DNA of 64,000 nucleotides from Dyadobacter frigoris (GCF_005280585.1 NZ_SZVO01000006.1:372001-436000); one strand, 5' to 3'. Shown: positions 47,508-57,925, counted from the first letter of the stretch. The notes: generated by a model from the sequence alone, not told the origin. Numbers and translations: made by a program.

Positions 47508-47890
47508 TGAATTATTTACTGGATACACACACATTTCTATGGTTTATTAATGGCGACAATGAACTTCCTCAGAGTTCAAGAGTGATCATTGAAGATCCCG
47601 ATAACGTTAAATACATAAGTATAGCGACCTTCTGGGAAATTGCTATTAAAATAAATATCAACAAACTGAAAATAGAAATGCCATTTCGGGAACTGGAATG
47701 GCACGTAAGTAAAAATGACTTCCGGCTATTACCTATTACTTTTCTGCATACAAGTCAATTAATAAATTTACCTCTTTTTCACAGAGATCCCTTTGACAGA
47801 ATTATTATTGCTCAGGCAATTTGTGATAGCCTAACTGTAATTAGCAGGGATAACAATTTTAAGCATTATGAATTACCGACAATCTGGTAG
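47507..47890 (+). CDS. PIN-domain toxin (VapC-like ribonuclease)
   Basis: This 127-residue predicted endoribonuclease has the acidic set of PIN domains: D6 in YLLDTHTFLW, E44 in ATFWEIAIK, D97 in DPFDRIIIAQA and D115 near the C-terminus (ISRDNNF). The LLDTHTxLW start and FHRDPFDR segment are typical of the Sll0205-like PIN group paired with DUF2281 antitoxins. It ends 3 bases before the stop of the convergent permease 10, leaving no room for a separate terminator. Confidence 0.92.
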   Translation: MNYLLDTHTFLWFINGDNELPQSSRVIIEDPDNVKYISIATFWEIAIKININKLKIEMPFRELEWHVSKNDFRLLPITFLHTSQLINLPLFHRDPFDRIIIAQAICDSLTVISRDNNFKHYELPTIW

Positions 47891-47893
47891 ATT

Positions 47894-50275
47894 CTACTCC
47901 GATTTCACCGGATTCATCATAGCAGCTTTGATACTTTGAAAGCTTATTGTAAACACAGCAATTAACACAGTCAATAATCCTATCATCGGGAAAATCCACC
48001 AGTGAATTTCTATCCGGTAAGCAAAACCTTCCAGCCATTTGTTCATGACATAATACGCTATCGGTGATGCAATGAGGACTGAGATCAATACCAGAATAAC
48101 GAAATCTGTCGAGAGCAGTTTCACAATACCGGAAATGGAGGCGCCAAGCACTTTTCTAATTCCGATTTCCTTGATCCTGCGTTCAGCGGTAAACGTTGCA
48201 AGTCCAAATAAACCGAGACAGGATATCAAAACGGCAATGATTGTAAATGTATTGAAAAGGGTTGCACTACGCTGCTCATTTTTATAAAGACGGTCAAATG
48301 TTTCATCCAGGAATTTATAATCCAGCGGATAATTCGGTACCATTTCAGCCCGGATTTTCTCCACCGATTTAATAGCCAGCGCTGCATTCCCCTTGGTGTA
48401 TTTCACATAAATACCTCTGCTCCATTCTGAATCAGTGAATAAAACAAGCGGTTCAATTTTCTCCCGCAAACTTTTATAATGAAAATCCTTAACCACACCG
48501 ATAACTGTCCCCTTTTTGCCTTGAAAATGAAAACGCTGTCCGATAACCGGTTTCGGTATATTTAGTTTTCTGACCGCCGCTTCATTCAAAATCACATTAT
48601 TTTTATCTGCTATACTATTTTCAGCAAACCATCGACCATCCGACATTTTTAGGCCGAACATAGATTGAAAATTAGATTCTACATTGATCTGCCCAACGGT
48701 TGGCTGAAAATCCGCTGGCCGGCCATCCCAATCCAGACTACCGCTATGGCTGCTGCTGATATCAACAATATTAGCGCTCGAAATGGTTACATCTTCAATT
48801 CCTGGCTGATTTAAAAGCTGGGCTTTCATCATCTTTGCTTCCACTTTTGGAACCATATTCCATGGAAGCATAAAAGTAAATGTCCTGCCTCGATCATAAC
48901 CCAGCTTTTTGTCCCGGATGAATTTCATTTGCTGAAAAACAACAAGCGTAGAAATCAAGAAAACAACCGAAACTGTGAATTGCACAATCACCAACCCTTT
49001 TCTGAAATTTCCATTATTAGATCCAAAAACATTATTTCCTCTTAATGTCTCAAAAGGTTTGAAGGAAGATAAAAGCAGTGATGGATAAATGCCGGTTAGC
49101 AAAATGGCAAAAAATGTTGTTCCAAATAATACATACCACAACGATGAATTAGTCAGCGACAAAACAAATATTTTTCCTGTCAAATCATTAAAAGAAGGCA
49201 TCAATGCAAAAATTAATATCAATGCCAGACCTAAACTTAAAAGGCAGGTTAATATGGATTCGGTCATAAACTGGCCGAATAAATGTGAATGTGTCGCTCC
49301 TAAAAGTTTTTTCATCCCCACTTCTTTAGCTCTCATACTGGCTCTGGCCGTTGTCAGATTTACATAATTGATACAGGCCACAAATAAAATCAACATTGCC
49401 AATCCGAAGAAAATGTAAACCGTTTTGTGATCGCCCGTATTTTGTCCGGCTCCCTGCACTGCATTATTAAAATGGAGATCTGCCAATGCTTCCGATTCCA
49501 GCACAATGTCTTTTGAAGGATTTCCTTTATCATCCTTTTTTGCATTGGAAATAATGGCAGTTAGCTTTTTATCCAGTTTTTTCAAATCTGCATCAGGCCT
49601 TACCACAATGAAAGTTTCATAATTGAAATTCCCCCAGTTATTGTCATTTTTTAAATTACCCGGATTTGACAGATAGGCACTTAGCGGAAGAATATAATCA
49701 TATTGAAAACTCGAATTAGCCGGATTGTTAGCAAAAACAGCCGAGATTTTATAATCCAAAGAATCAATCCGAACGATTTTCCCGGCAACATCAGTTTTCC
49801 CAAACAATTGTTCAGCCCTGGATTCTGTCATCGCTATATTCCTGATTCCTGATTTGAAATCATTAATGGATCCATCCAAAAAATTGTAATCAAAAACTTC
49901 AAACCAGTTAGAATCTACATAAGCCACATGATCGGCCAAAATCATTTTATCAGCAACCTTTATCGGCAAATTTGAAGAGGCAATTTTCCGCGTTGCCTTG
50001 GTAATTTCCGGAAGCAATTTTATTTCATTGGCAAGCAAAAGCGGCGTGCTTGACCAATGCCAGATTTCCTGTTTGCTAACCTGATAATGCGTCAGAATCC
50101 TTTTAATCTGCTCCGACTTTTTATGGAAAGTGTCAAAACTTGACTCATTTTTCACCCACAATAAAATGAAAACCGCAGCCACCATCCCACCCGACAACCC
50201 GATAATATTAAGCGAAGTGAAAAGTCTGGAACCGAACAGATTCCTGAGTGCAATTTTGATATGGTTTTTTAACAT
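47894..50275 (-). CDS. MacB/FtsX-type ABC permease 10
   Basis: This 793-residue permease starts MLKNHIKIALRNLFGSRLF; TM1 is GLSGGMVAAVFILLWVK. The first coupling motif is MRAKEVGMKKLLGATHSH, with KK in place of RK, and the second is RRIKEIGIRKVLGAS. The C-terminus is NPVKSE, shorter by three residues than the family tail NPVKSLKSE. It is the last gene of the operon from site E and converges on the toxin gene. The two stops are 3 bases apart. Confidence 0.92.
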   Translation of the reverse strand: MLKNHIKIALRNLFGSRLFTSLNIIGLSGGMVAAVFILLWVKNESSFDTFHKKSEQIKRILTHYQVSKQEIWHWSSTPLLLANEIKLLPEITKATRKIASSNLPIKVADKMILADHVAYVDSNWFEVFDYNFLDGSINDFKSGIRNIAMTESRAEQLFGKTDVAGKIVRIDSLDYKISAVFANNPANSSFQYDYILPLSAYLSNPGNLKNDNNWGNFNYETFIVVRPDADLKKLDKKLTAIISNAKKDDKGNPSKDIVLESEALADLHFNNAVQGAGQNTGDHKTVYIFFGLAMLILFVACINYVNLTTARASMRAKEVGMKKLLGATHSHLFGQFMTESILTCLLSLGLALILIFALMPSFNDLTGKIFVLSLTNSSLWYVLFGTTFFAILLTGIYPSLLLSSFKPFETLRGNNVFGSNNGNFRKGLVIVQFTVSVVFLISTLVVFQQMKFIRDKKLGYDRGRTFTFMLPWNMVPKVEAKMMKAQLLNQPGIEDVTISSANIVDISSSHSGSLDWDGRPADFQPTVGQINVESNFQSMFGLKMSDGRWFAENSIADKNNVILNEAAVRKLNIPKPVIGQRFHFQGKKGTVIGVVKDFHYKSLREKIEPLVLFTDSEWSRGIYVKYTKGNAALAIKSVEKIRAEMVPNYPLDYKFLDETFDRLYKNEQRSATLFNTFTIIAVLISCLGLFGLATFTAERRIKEIGIRKVLGASISGIVKLLSTDFVILVLISVLIASPIAYYVMNKWLEGFAYRIEIHWWIFPMIGLLTVLIAVFTISFQSIKAAMMNPVKSE

Positions 50276-50345
50276 AACATTAGTAAAGCTTTCATTTGTA
50301 ATTTACTACTTCAACTATTTATTTAATCCAAAAGCAGGTTATTTC

Positions 50346-52730
50346 TCACTCACTTTTTAAACTCTTAACAGGATCCATCATAGCCGTTTTCAAACTTTGA
50401 ATACCAACGGTTAATATGGCAACTGAAATTGCAAGCAGAGCAGAAAGCGCAAAATACCATCCGGAAATTTCAATTCTGTAAGGAAAATCCTCTAACCAGA
50501 TATTCGCAGCATAATAAGATATCGGCAGCGCAGCAACGATGGCGATTAAAACAAGTTTGACAAAATCGGTTGACAATAAAGTAGCGATACTGGCAACAGA
50601 AGCGCCTAAAACTTTTCTGATCCCGATTTCTTTCACTCTTGTTTCTGCATTAAAAGTGGCTAAACCAAACAAACCAATGCACGAAACAAAAATGGATAAA
50701 ATGGCAGCCAGCGTAATCATTTGTTTCCATTTCGCCTCGGTTTCATATCTTTTCAAATTACTGGCATCCTCAAATTTGTATTCAAAAGGCATGAAGGGTA
50801 CATGTGCGTGAAAAATCTTTTCAACCGTTTTAATCGTTTCTGGAATATCGGTTGAATTAAGTTTAAGGTAAATTGTCCCCAATCCATAATTCGGATCCTG
50901 TGTCAATAAAAGTGGTTTAATCTTTTCTTTCAAAGAAGCAAAATGATAATCCTTAATGACGCCGATGACTTTATATTTCTGATTTTTCCATTCAAAATTA
51001 ATTTCTTTTCCAACCGGATCCTGCCAGCCTGCTTCTTTCACAAATGCTTCATTCACCATCACGGATTCCATAGGATCGGATGTAAAACTTTGAGAGAAAT
51101 TCCGGCCCTTCACCACTGGAATCTGCAAGGCGTTCAGGAAATTATCATCTACACCAATGTAGCCAAAATCAATACTTCCCTTTTCAATTTTCGCGCCGGT
51201 CCCGTTGTAATTTCCGTTGAAAGCGGCCACAGTTTTGATACCGGTTGTATTTTCCAGTTCCTGTTTTATAGCCGCAAGCGATTCCTTTCTACCACCACCA
51301 CGTCCAATACTGAAACTCATCAGGTTATTATCATTATAACCTAAATCTTTATTGGTCAGATATTTAAATTGAGAATAAATGACAATAGTACCAATAACAA
51401 GGCAAACCGACAAAGCAAACTGAAACACGACCAAACCTTTGGTAAGATAATTCCGCTGTGTCAGTTTTGTTCGGTTGTATAATGTTTGCGCCGGACTGAA
51501 TCCTGACAAAACCATCGCAGGATAAAATCCTGCAACCAGACCCGTGATCAGAAAAAGTATAAAATAACCTGTAACAAGTTTGAAATCGAGCAGATAGGAA
51601 AGCGCAAGTTGCTTGTTTGCCAAGTCATTAAAAACAGGCAAAACCAATTGTGTCAAAACGAAGGCAAAACTGAACGCGATGAAAGACAAAAGAAAGGATT
51701 CTCCTAAAAACTGGTACATGAGCTGCTTCCGCTGACTTCCGACTACTTTCCGAATTCCAATTTCTTTTGCTCTTTTGAGCGATCTCGCAACTGTAAGATT
51801 TATAAAATTTATGCAGGCGATCAGCAAAATAAAAATCGCAATTCCGGAAAGAATGTAGGTATAAATCGGGCTGCTTCCTTTCCCCAGTCCATTTCTTATT
51901 TCCGCGGATTCGCTGTCAAGATGAATATTAAGAAATGGTTGAAGATCGAAGTGAATTTTCTGTTTAAAATCCTTGATCTTGCTGATTTCGACAGCGGATT
52001 TTGTTTTAAAAACCTGATCAAGTTTTGGAACAACAGTCAGATAATTGGCCTTTTCATGCAGCAAAACAAAGGTATTCATGTAAAACCCTAACCATTCCTT
52101 ATCCGTCCAGCCGCGGGCTTCCTCAAATTTAAAAGAAATAACAGATTCAAACTGGATTGAAGAATTCTGAGGACATTTTTTGGCTACACCGGTGACGTTA
52201 AACGTTTCAAACTTATCATCGATTTTAAGAGCCATGGTTTTGCCAACAGCATCTTTTGTATCGAAATACTTCTCAGCAACGTCCTCGGAAATCACAATGG
52301 AATTGATATCAGACAAAACTGTTTTCGGATTGCCATACAATAATGGCATTGAAAAAACGGTGAAGAAATTATCATCCGCAAAAAGAATATTTTCATTAAG
52401 CAGTTCTGCACCTTTTTTTACGACAAAAGAACTGCTCTGCGCTCTTACGATTTCCTTGATCTCGGGAATTTCCTGTTTGAAAGACGGACCGTGAATGGCG
52501 TTGGTACTGCCTATCACATGCGTATCTTTCTCATCCGTCATCGCTACCTGTATCCGGTAAAGCTGATCTTTATTTTCTTCAAAACGATCAAAACTTACCT
52601 CGTCTTTGGTATAAAGTACAATCAACATGCAGCAGGTCAGCCCCAAAGACAACCCGGCAATATTGATCACCGAAAAAACTTTATTTCTGGTAAGATTCCG
52701 AAAAGCGATTTTGAGATAATTGGTTAGCAT
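50346..52730 (-). CDS. MacB/FtsX-type ABC permease 11
   Basis: This 794-residue permease starts MLTNYLKIAFRNLTRNKVF; TM1 is GLSLGLTCCMLIVLYTK. The first coupling motif is KRAKEIGIRKVVGSQRKQL and the second is TRVKEIGIRKVLGAS. The C-terminus is DPVKSLKSE. A glycine-arginine stretch (SIGRGGGRKESLAAI) follows TM5 and is peculiar to this protein. It lies about 70 bases before permease 10. The gap to permease 12 upstream (52731-52909) holds an interspersed TTTTAGCGGTTAG repeat. Confidence 0.92.
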   Translation of the reverse strand: MLTNYLKIAFRNLTRNKVFSVINIAGLSLGLTCCMLIVLYTKDEVSFDRFEENKDQLYRIQVAMTDEKDTHVIGSTNAIHGPSFKQEIPEIKEIVRAQSSSFVVKKGAELLNENILFADDNFFTVFSMPLLYGNPKTVLSDINSIVISEDVAEKYFDTKDAVGKTMALKIDDKFETFNVTGVAKKCPQNSSIQFESVISFKFEEARGWTDKEWLGFYMNTFVLLHEKANYLTVVPKLDQVFKTKSAVEISKIKDFKQKIHFDLQPFLNIHLDSESAEIRNGLGKGSSPIYTYILSGIAIFILLIACINFINLTVARSLKRAKEIGIRKVVGSQRKQLMYQFLGESFLLSFIAFSFAFVLTQLVLPVFNDLANKQLALSYLLDFKLVTGYFILFLITGLVAGFYPAMVLSGFSPAQTLYNRTKLTQRNYLTKGLVVFQFALSVCLVIGTIVIYSQFKYLTNKDLGYNDNNLMSFSIGRGGGRKESLAAIKQELENTTGIKTVAAFNGNYNGTGAKIEKGSIDFGYIGVDDNFLNALQIPVVKGRNFSQSFTSDPMESVMVNEAFVKEAGWQDPVGKEINFEWKNQKYKVIGVIKDYHFASLKEKIKPLLLTQDPNYGLGTIYLKLNSTDIPETIKTVEKIFHAHVPFMPFEYKFEDASNLKRYETEAKWKQMITLAAILSIFVSCIGLFGLATFNAETRVKEIGIRKVLGASVASIATLLSTDFVKLVLIAIVAALPISYYAANIWLEDFPYRIEISGWYFALSALLAISVAILTVGIQSLKTAMMDPVKSLKSE

Positions 52731-52734
52731 AGCC

Positions 52735-52772
52735 GTTGGCTTTTAGCGGTTAGTGATTAGCTTTTAGCCGTG
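52735..52772. repeat. Interspersed GGCTTTTAGCGGTTAG repeat, copy 1
   Basis: The sequence AGCCGTTGGCTTTTAGCGGT...GATTAGCTTTTAGCCG recurs with changes in the two following intergenic gaps of this operon (55326-55475 and 58711-58893), where it occurs as inverted pairs. Here only one arm is present. Confidence 0.65.
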
Positions 52773-52909
52773 GCTTCGAGCTTCCTTTGAGTTTTAGAAT
52801 TACTTGCAAGTTTCAATTAATCAGCACAAAACATTTCAATAATCTTAAAAACCTTGTTTTCACAATTTGGTGAACAAACTTTAAACTCCCGGACCCAAAG
52901 CTAAACGAG

Positions 52910-55315
52910 CTATTCGCTCCTCAGCGATTTAACCGGATTTTTCAACGCCGCTTTTATTGATTGAAAACTGACCGTCAGCAATGCTATTCCGACCGCCAGA
53001 ATTCCAGCCAAACCGAAAACCCAGACAGGAATATCAATCCGGTAAGCATAATCTTCCAACCATTTATTCATGGCAAACCAGGCAAGCGGCGCGGCGATTA
53101 TAAAGGCGACAAGTACGAGTTTTACAAAATCCCTGGAAAGCAGATTCACAATTTCGGCTACGCTGGCACCCAATACTTTCCGCACACCAATTTCCTTGAC
53201 ACGCTGTTCAACCGAAAATGAAGCCAGGCCGAATAATCCGAGACAGGAGATCAAAATGGCGAGGCCTGCTAAAATGCCAACAATTTCACTCACCGTATTA
53301 TCCGCCTGGTATAATTCTGCAAAATGATCATCCAGAAACTGATATTCAAAATCTTCTTCCGGTGCAATATTTTTCCAGGTTGAACGGATTTCTCCGATAA
53401 CATCTTCGGCTCTGGCCGTCTTAATCCGAACGGACATTTCGTTATACCCCCAATCCTTCTGATCAAAAATGCATAATGTTTCAATTTTATGATGCAGGGA
53501 ATTAAAGTTAAAATCTTTGGAAACACCGACAATCACGCCCGCCGAATCCATTCCTCCAAATCCAAAATTCTTACCTATCAAATAATCCAGTGACTTGCCA
53601 GGCGTGTCTTTTAGTAATTCCTTTGCCAAAGTTTCATTCACGATATAGGCTTTCCCGTTATCAGCATTGCCGTCTTTAAAATTCCGGCCAGCCACAAGTT
53701 TGATTTTGTATAAGGTCAAGTAATCCGGATCCACCACAATCTGAGAAGATGCCATTTCGCGGACCGGACCGGGTCCATGATATCTTACTCCTGTCTGGTG
53801 CATGTTATTCCCCAGTTTCTGCCCGGAACCTGTAACCGATACAACTTGCGCCTTGGATAATAATTCTTCTTTGATCGCCTCGTAATTTTTACCGGATTGG
53901 ACTCCCAAAGGAATGGTAATGACCTGTTCGCGATCAAATCCAATATTCGCTTTTTGCATATAATTCAATTGGCGAACCGTCAGAACCGTTGCGATCATCA
54001 GGAAAATAGCACCTGAGAACTGGCCTACCACCAAAGCATTTCGGAAGGATAATTTCTTATTACCACCTCTCATGACGCCTTTTAAAACCGTAGCTGCACT
54101 AAAAGAAGAAAGATAAGCGGCAGGATAAAGTCCTGAAATAATCCCAACCAAAACAGTTCCGACGATTAAACCGACGAGAAGCAAAGGGTTTTTGAAAATC
54201 GAAAATTCAAGTTGACGCTGACTTAGATCGTTGACATATGGAAGGAGCAGTAATACGAAAAGAACTGCGAGAATAAGTGAAAAGAAACACAGCATCACCG
54301 ATTCCCCAAGAAATTGAGCGCCCAACTGAATCCGTCCCGATCCGCTCGCTTTCCGGATACCAATTTCTTTGGCACGTCCGGCTGAACGCGCAGTGGAAAG
54401 GTTCATGAAATTGATGCAGGCAATCAGGAGTACGATCAGTGCTACAATCGTAAAAACACGTGTATAGGTTTGGTCAAATTTCTGGTAATTCTGATAGTCG
54501 TGGGTGATGTTCGTAGAGTTCGCGTGAACGTCTTTTAAGGACTGCAAAAACAATTGGTAATAGCCAGCGCCATCTCCTTTCATATGACGTTTCAAATACG
54601 CCGGAAATTGTTTTTCCAGAGAAGCGATGTTGGCATCTTTGGATAATTCCAGATACGTTACTAACCAGTTTCCTCCCCAGTTGTTGATAAAATCCGGTTT
54701 TATCATGGTATTAAATGAAAACAAACCTTCAAATTGAAGATGTGAATTTTTCGGCGTGTTTTTCAGAATTCCGGTGACGTTGAAACGCGTGGTATCGCTT
54801 CCATAAACTGTAATAATTTTCCCGATCGGATCCGCTTTTCCAAAGATCTTGGATGCACTTTCTTCCGTCAAGACAACGCTGTTGGGCTTTTGCAATACCT
54901 GATTTCTGTCGCCTTCCAATAATTCGTAATCAAATATCTTCAAAAACGTAGAATCAACAAATATTGCTTCGTCCAGTGTAAACTTCTTGTCATCAAAGCG
55001 CAGTTTTACTTTATCCATATTTCTGACCCTTGTAAAGTTCAGGATTTCCGGATACTCTGCCGTTAATGTTGGCCCCATTGGAAACATCGATAACGCCACA
55101 TTTTGTGAAGCAACCATCCCAGGGAATTTCTGGACTTCGTCCAGCCGGTACACATTCTTTTTATGAATGTCGTCAAAGCTTTTTTCGTAAAAAACAAAAA
55201 GCATGATCACGATACAAGCCGTCATCCCGGTAGCCAGACCAAGAATGTTAAGCAGAGAATATCCCTTATGCTTCCAAAGGTTTCTCCATGCGATTTTGAG
55301 GTAGTTCTTTATCAT
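52910..55315 (-). CDS. MacB/FtsX-type ABC permease 12
   Basis: This 801-residue permease starts MIKNYLKIAWRNLWKHKGY; TM1 is GLATGMTACIVIMLFVFY. The first coupling motif is GRAKEIGIRKASGSGRIQLGAQF and the second is QRVKEIGVRKVLGAS. The C-terminus is NPVKSLRSE. The periplasmic segment ASQNVALSMFPMGPTLTAEYPE replaces the region where other permeases have a charged strand. It is the second permease of the site E operon, with about 160 bases on the upstream side that carry an inverted interspersed repeat. Confidence 0.92.
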   Translation of the reverse strand: MIKNYLKIAWRNLWKHKGYSLLNILGLATGMTACIVIMLFVFYEKSFDDIHKKNVYRLDEVQKFPGMVASQNVALSMFPMGPTLTAEYPEILNFTRVRNMDKVKLRFDDKKFTLDEAIFVDSTFLKIFDYELLEGDRNQVLQKPNSVVLTEESASKIFGKADPIGKIITVYGSDTTRFNVTGILKNTPKNSHLQFEGLFSFNTMIKPDFINNWGGNWLVTYLELSKDANIASLEKQFPAYLKRHMKGDGAGYYQLFLQSLKDVHANSTNITHDYQNYQKFDQTYTRVFTIVALIVLLIACINFMNLSTARSAGRAKEIGIRKASGSGRIQLGAQFLGESVMLCFFSLILAVLFVLLLLPYVNDLSQRQLEFSIFKNPLLLVGLIVGTVLVGIISGLYPAAYLSSFSAATVLKGVMRGGNKKLSFRNALVVGQFSGAIFLMIATVLTVRQLNYMQKANIGFDREQVITIPLGVQSGKNYEAIKEELLSKAQVVSVTGSGQKLGNNMHQTGVRYHGPGPVREMASSQIVVDPDYLTLYKIKLVAGRNFKDGNADNGKAYIVNETLAKELLKDTPGKSLDYLIGKNFGFGGMDSAGVIVGVSKDFNFNSLHHKIETLCIFDQKDWGYNEMSVRIKTARAEDVIGEIRSTWKNIAPEEDFEYQFLDDHFAELYQADNTVSEIVGILAGLAILISCLGLFGLASFSVEQRVKEIGVRKVLGASVAEIVNLLSRDFVKLVLVAFIIAAPLAWFAMNKWLEDYAYRIDIPVWVFGLAGILAVGIALLTVSFQSIKAALKNPVKSLRSE

Positions 55316-55325
55316 CTTTGAGGTT

Positions 55326-55475
55326 TTGGCTTTTAGCGGTTAGGTATTAGCTTTTTCCGATATTTCAAGCTTATGGGATGTTGATACTTATATTTTGAAA
55401 GATAAGACTCGCTTACAATTTTTCTGTAATCCTGATTCTAAAAGCTAACTGCTAATAGCTAACTGTTAACCGCTA
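55326..55475. repeat. Interspersed repeat pair with inverted ends between permeases 13 and 12
   Basis: The left end (TTGGCTTTTAGCGGTTAGG, then TATTAGCTTTT) and the right end (AAAGCTAACTGCTAATAGC, then TAACTGTTAACCGCTAA) are inverted relatives about 110 bases apart. They could fold into one large hairpin in the polycistronic RNA. Similar ends flank the gap 58711-58893. Confidence 0.7.
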
Positions 55476-55478
55476 ATT

Positions 55479-57839
55479 CTATTCGCTTTTTAAACATTCC
55501 AGAGGATTCACATTTGCAGCTTTTACCGCCTGCATTCCAACGGTCAGCCAGGCTATTGCTAACGCGGCGACACCTGCGCCGAGGAAATACCAGACTTGCA
55601 GGTCTATGTGTAATGCAAAACTTTGCAGCCAGTAGCCGGTGATCAGGTAACTGACGGGCAATGCAATAACAATGGCTGCAATAACCAGTTTTGTAAAATC
55701 ACTGGAAAGCAGATAAACTATGTTGAAAACACTCGATCCAAGCACTTTACGTATCCCAATTTCTTTCAATCTTCTTTCGGCGGTAAACGCAGCCAGGCCG
55801 AATAATCCCAAACAGGAAATCAGAATGGCCAAACCGGCAAAATATTTGGAAAGTGCTGCCACCCTTAGCTCGGCTGCATACTGAGCCTGATATTCCTGAT
55901 CCAGGAATTTATAGTTCAACGAAAAACCGGGATTGTGTCTCTTGTAAAGCTCCTCCATGGAGGTAATGACAGGTTTTTCTTTACCAGCCGCGATTTTGGC
56001 CATAATCAGGTAAGTATTACCTTTCGCCAACCGGAAAAACAGAGGTTTTACATTTTCATGAAGCGATTCAAAATGGAAGTCTTTGGCAATGCCTACAATC
56101 TGCATATCGTTGCCCCAAAGTTTGACGGTTTTTCCCACTGGATCCTTCATTCCCATAAATTTTACCGCCGCCTCATTAAAAATAATCTTGGAGCTGTCGG
56201 CACTGAAATCTCTGGAAAACAAACGGCCTTCCTTCATTTGGATGCCGAGTGTTTGCATCATTTCATAATTCACGCCGACATTTTCAAACTCTGTCTTGTT
56301 GTCTTCTGCTTTACCTTCCCACCATATCCCGGAAGTTCCGGAATTGTGACCGGTCATATCGTGGCCAATGCTGGATGCATTTACAACTCCGGGTGTATTT
56401 TTCAATTCAGAAAGAAAGGTTTCCATCTTTGAGTCATCCGATAATTTCCCTTCTCTCATAAAATAGACAATGTTGTCTTTATTGTAGCCAAGGTTTTCAG
56501 ACTGAACAAATTCAACCTGTTTGTAAACCACAATAACTGAAACGATCAGGATGACAGATATCGTAAACTGAAAAACAACCAAACCTTTCCTAGCCCAGAC
56601 TTCACCTGTGGAAATATTGAGTTTTCCTTTTAAAACGGAAATCGGATTAAAACCGGACAGATACAGCGCAGGATAACTCCCGGATATTAAACCCGTAAAA
56701 ACAACGACTCCCAGAAGGGTAAAAATCAATTTAGGATCGTAATGAAATGTCAGATTTTTATTGGTAATTTCATTAAACTGAGGTAAAAACAATAAGACCA
56801 ATAAAACGGAAAGAAAAAGCGAGAGGAAAGTCATCAGCATGGATTCGCCCAAATATTGATAAATCAAGGTTTCCCGGTATGCACCGATCGCCTTTTTTAT
56901 ACCCACCTCCTTAATTCTGCCGGAAGCTTTGGCAGTGGACAAATTCATAAAATTGATACAGGCGATTATCAAGATAAAAACGGCAATGATTGAAAATAAC
57001 CTTACATATTCTATTCTGCCGCCAGCAGTTAATCCATTTTCGTATTTTCCATGCAAATAGCCACTTGAATATGGACGAAGAAATAATGTCCGGTGCGTTA
57101 CTTCACCATTACTTTTGGCCTTGACCAGATTAGCAATTTTCTTATTAAATTGACTGACATCTGTTCCGCTTTTCAGCAACACAAATGTATCAGGACCGGT
57201 ATTTCCCCAATTGGCGCTACTTTTATACTGATCTTTTATAATTTCAAAAGAAATGACAAAATCAAATTGCTCTGAGGAATTTGATGGAGTTCCTTTATAA
57301 ATTCCGGATACTACAAATTGTTTTTCGTGCTGGAATTCGATGGATTTTCCGATAACATTTTGCGTGGTATGAAAAAGGTTCTGAGCCAGTTTTTCAGAAA
57401 TGACAATAGAATTTTTGTCATTCAAAACCTGGCTTGCATTGCCTTGTTCCAACCCATAGGAAAACATGTTAAAGATGTCCTTTCCCGCATACCTGCCCTT
57501 ACTTCTAAGATCGGTATTGCCAACCGAAAGTGTGCCTTCAAATAACCGGGATCCCATGGTATATTCAACTTCCGGCATCTCACTTTTCAGCGTTTCGGCC
57601 AATGGAATGGATGTAGATGTGGCGGTCCAGATACCCTGAGCCTGCACCCGGTTTTCCATTACCTGAAAAAGCTGGCTGTCTTTTTCGTGAAATTTGTCGA
57701 CACTTAATTCATCATTAACCCAAAGGTATATCAACAATGAACAGGCCAATCCCGCGGAAAGTCCTGTCAAATTGATAAAAAAAGTACTTTTAAACCGCTT
57801 GAAGTTGCGATAGATGACAAGGAGATTGTGTCTGAACAT
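55479..57839 (-). CDS. MacB/FtsX-type ABC permease 13
   Basis: At 786 residues this is the shortest and most divergent permease. The N-terminus MFRHNLLVIYRNFKRFKST departs from the usual NYxKIAxRNL pattern, followed by TM1 GLSAGLACSLLIYLWV. The first coupling motif is GRIKEVGIKKAIGAYRETLIYQY and the second is RRLKEIGIRKVLGSS. The C-terminus is NPLECLKSE. Its N-terminal segment contains QNVIGKSIEFQHEKQ. It follows the ATPase of this operon across a 190-base gap that carries a perfect 20-bp hairpin, and is therefore the permease nearest to an ATPase gene. Confidence 0.92.
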   Translation of the reverse strand: MFRHNLLVIYRNFKRFKSTFFINLTGLSAGLACSLLIYLWVNDELSVDKFHEKDSQLFQVMENRVQAQGIWTATSTSIPLAETLKSEMPEVEYTMGSRLFEGTLSVGNTDLRSKGRYAGKDIFNMFSYGLEQGNASQVLNDKNSIVISEKLAQNLFHTTQNVIGKSIEFQHEKQFVVSGIYKGTPSNSSEQFDFVISFEIIKDQYKSSANWGNTGPDTFVLLKSGTDVSQFNKKIANLVKAKSNGEVTHRTLFLRPYSSGYLHGKYENGLTAGGRIEYVRLFSIIAVFILIIACINFMNLSTAKASGRIKEVGIKKAIGAYRETLIYQYLGESMLMTFLSLFLSVLLVLLFLPQFNEITNKNLTFHYDPKLIFTLLGVVVFTGLISGSYPALYLSGFNPISVLKGKLNISTGEVWARKGLVVFQFTISVILIVSVIVVYKQVEFVQSENLGYNKDNIVYFMREGKLSDDSKMETFLSELKNTPGVVNASSIGHDMTGHNSGTSGIWWEGKAEDNKTEFENVGVNYEMMQTLGIQMKEGRLFSRDFSADSSKIIFNEAAVKFMGMKDPVGKTVKLWGNDMQIVGIAKDFHFESLHENVKPLFFRLAKGNTYLIMAKIAAGKEKPVITSMEELYKRHNPGFSLNYKFLDQEYQAQYAAELRVAALSKYFAGLAILISCLGLFGLAAFTAERRLKEIGIRKVLGSSVFNIVYLLSSDFTKLVIAAIVIALPVSYLITGYWLQSFALHIDLQVWYFLGAGVAALAIAWLTVGMQAVKAANVNPLECLKSE

Positions 57840-57925
57840 TGTTCAAGATTTTTTAAGAGGTGACTTTGACTAATGCCTGAATATTATAAATCATGGCAAT
57901 ATCATGTCCGGCTAATAGATTTAAT

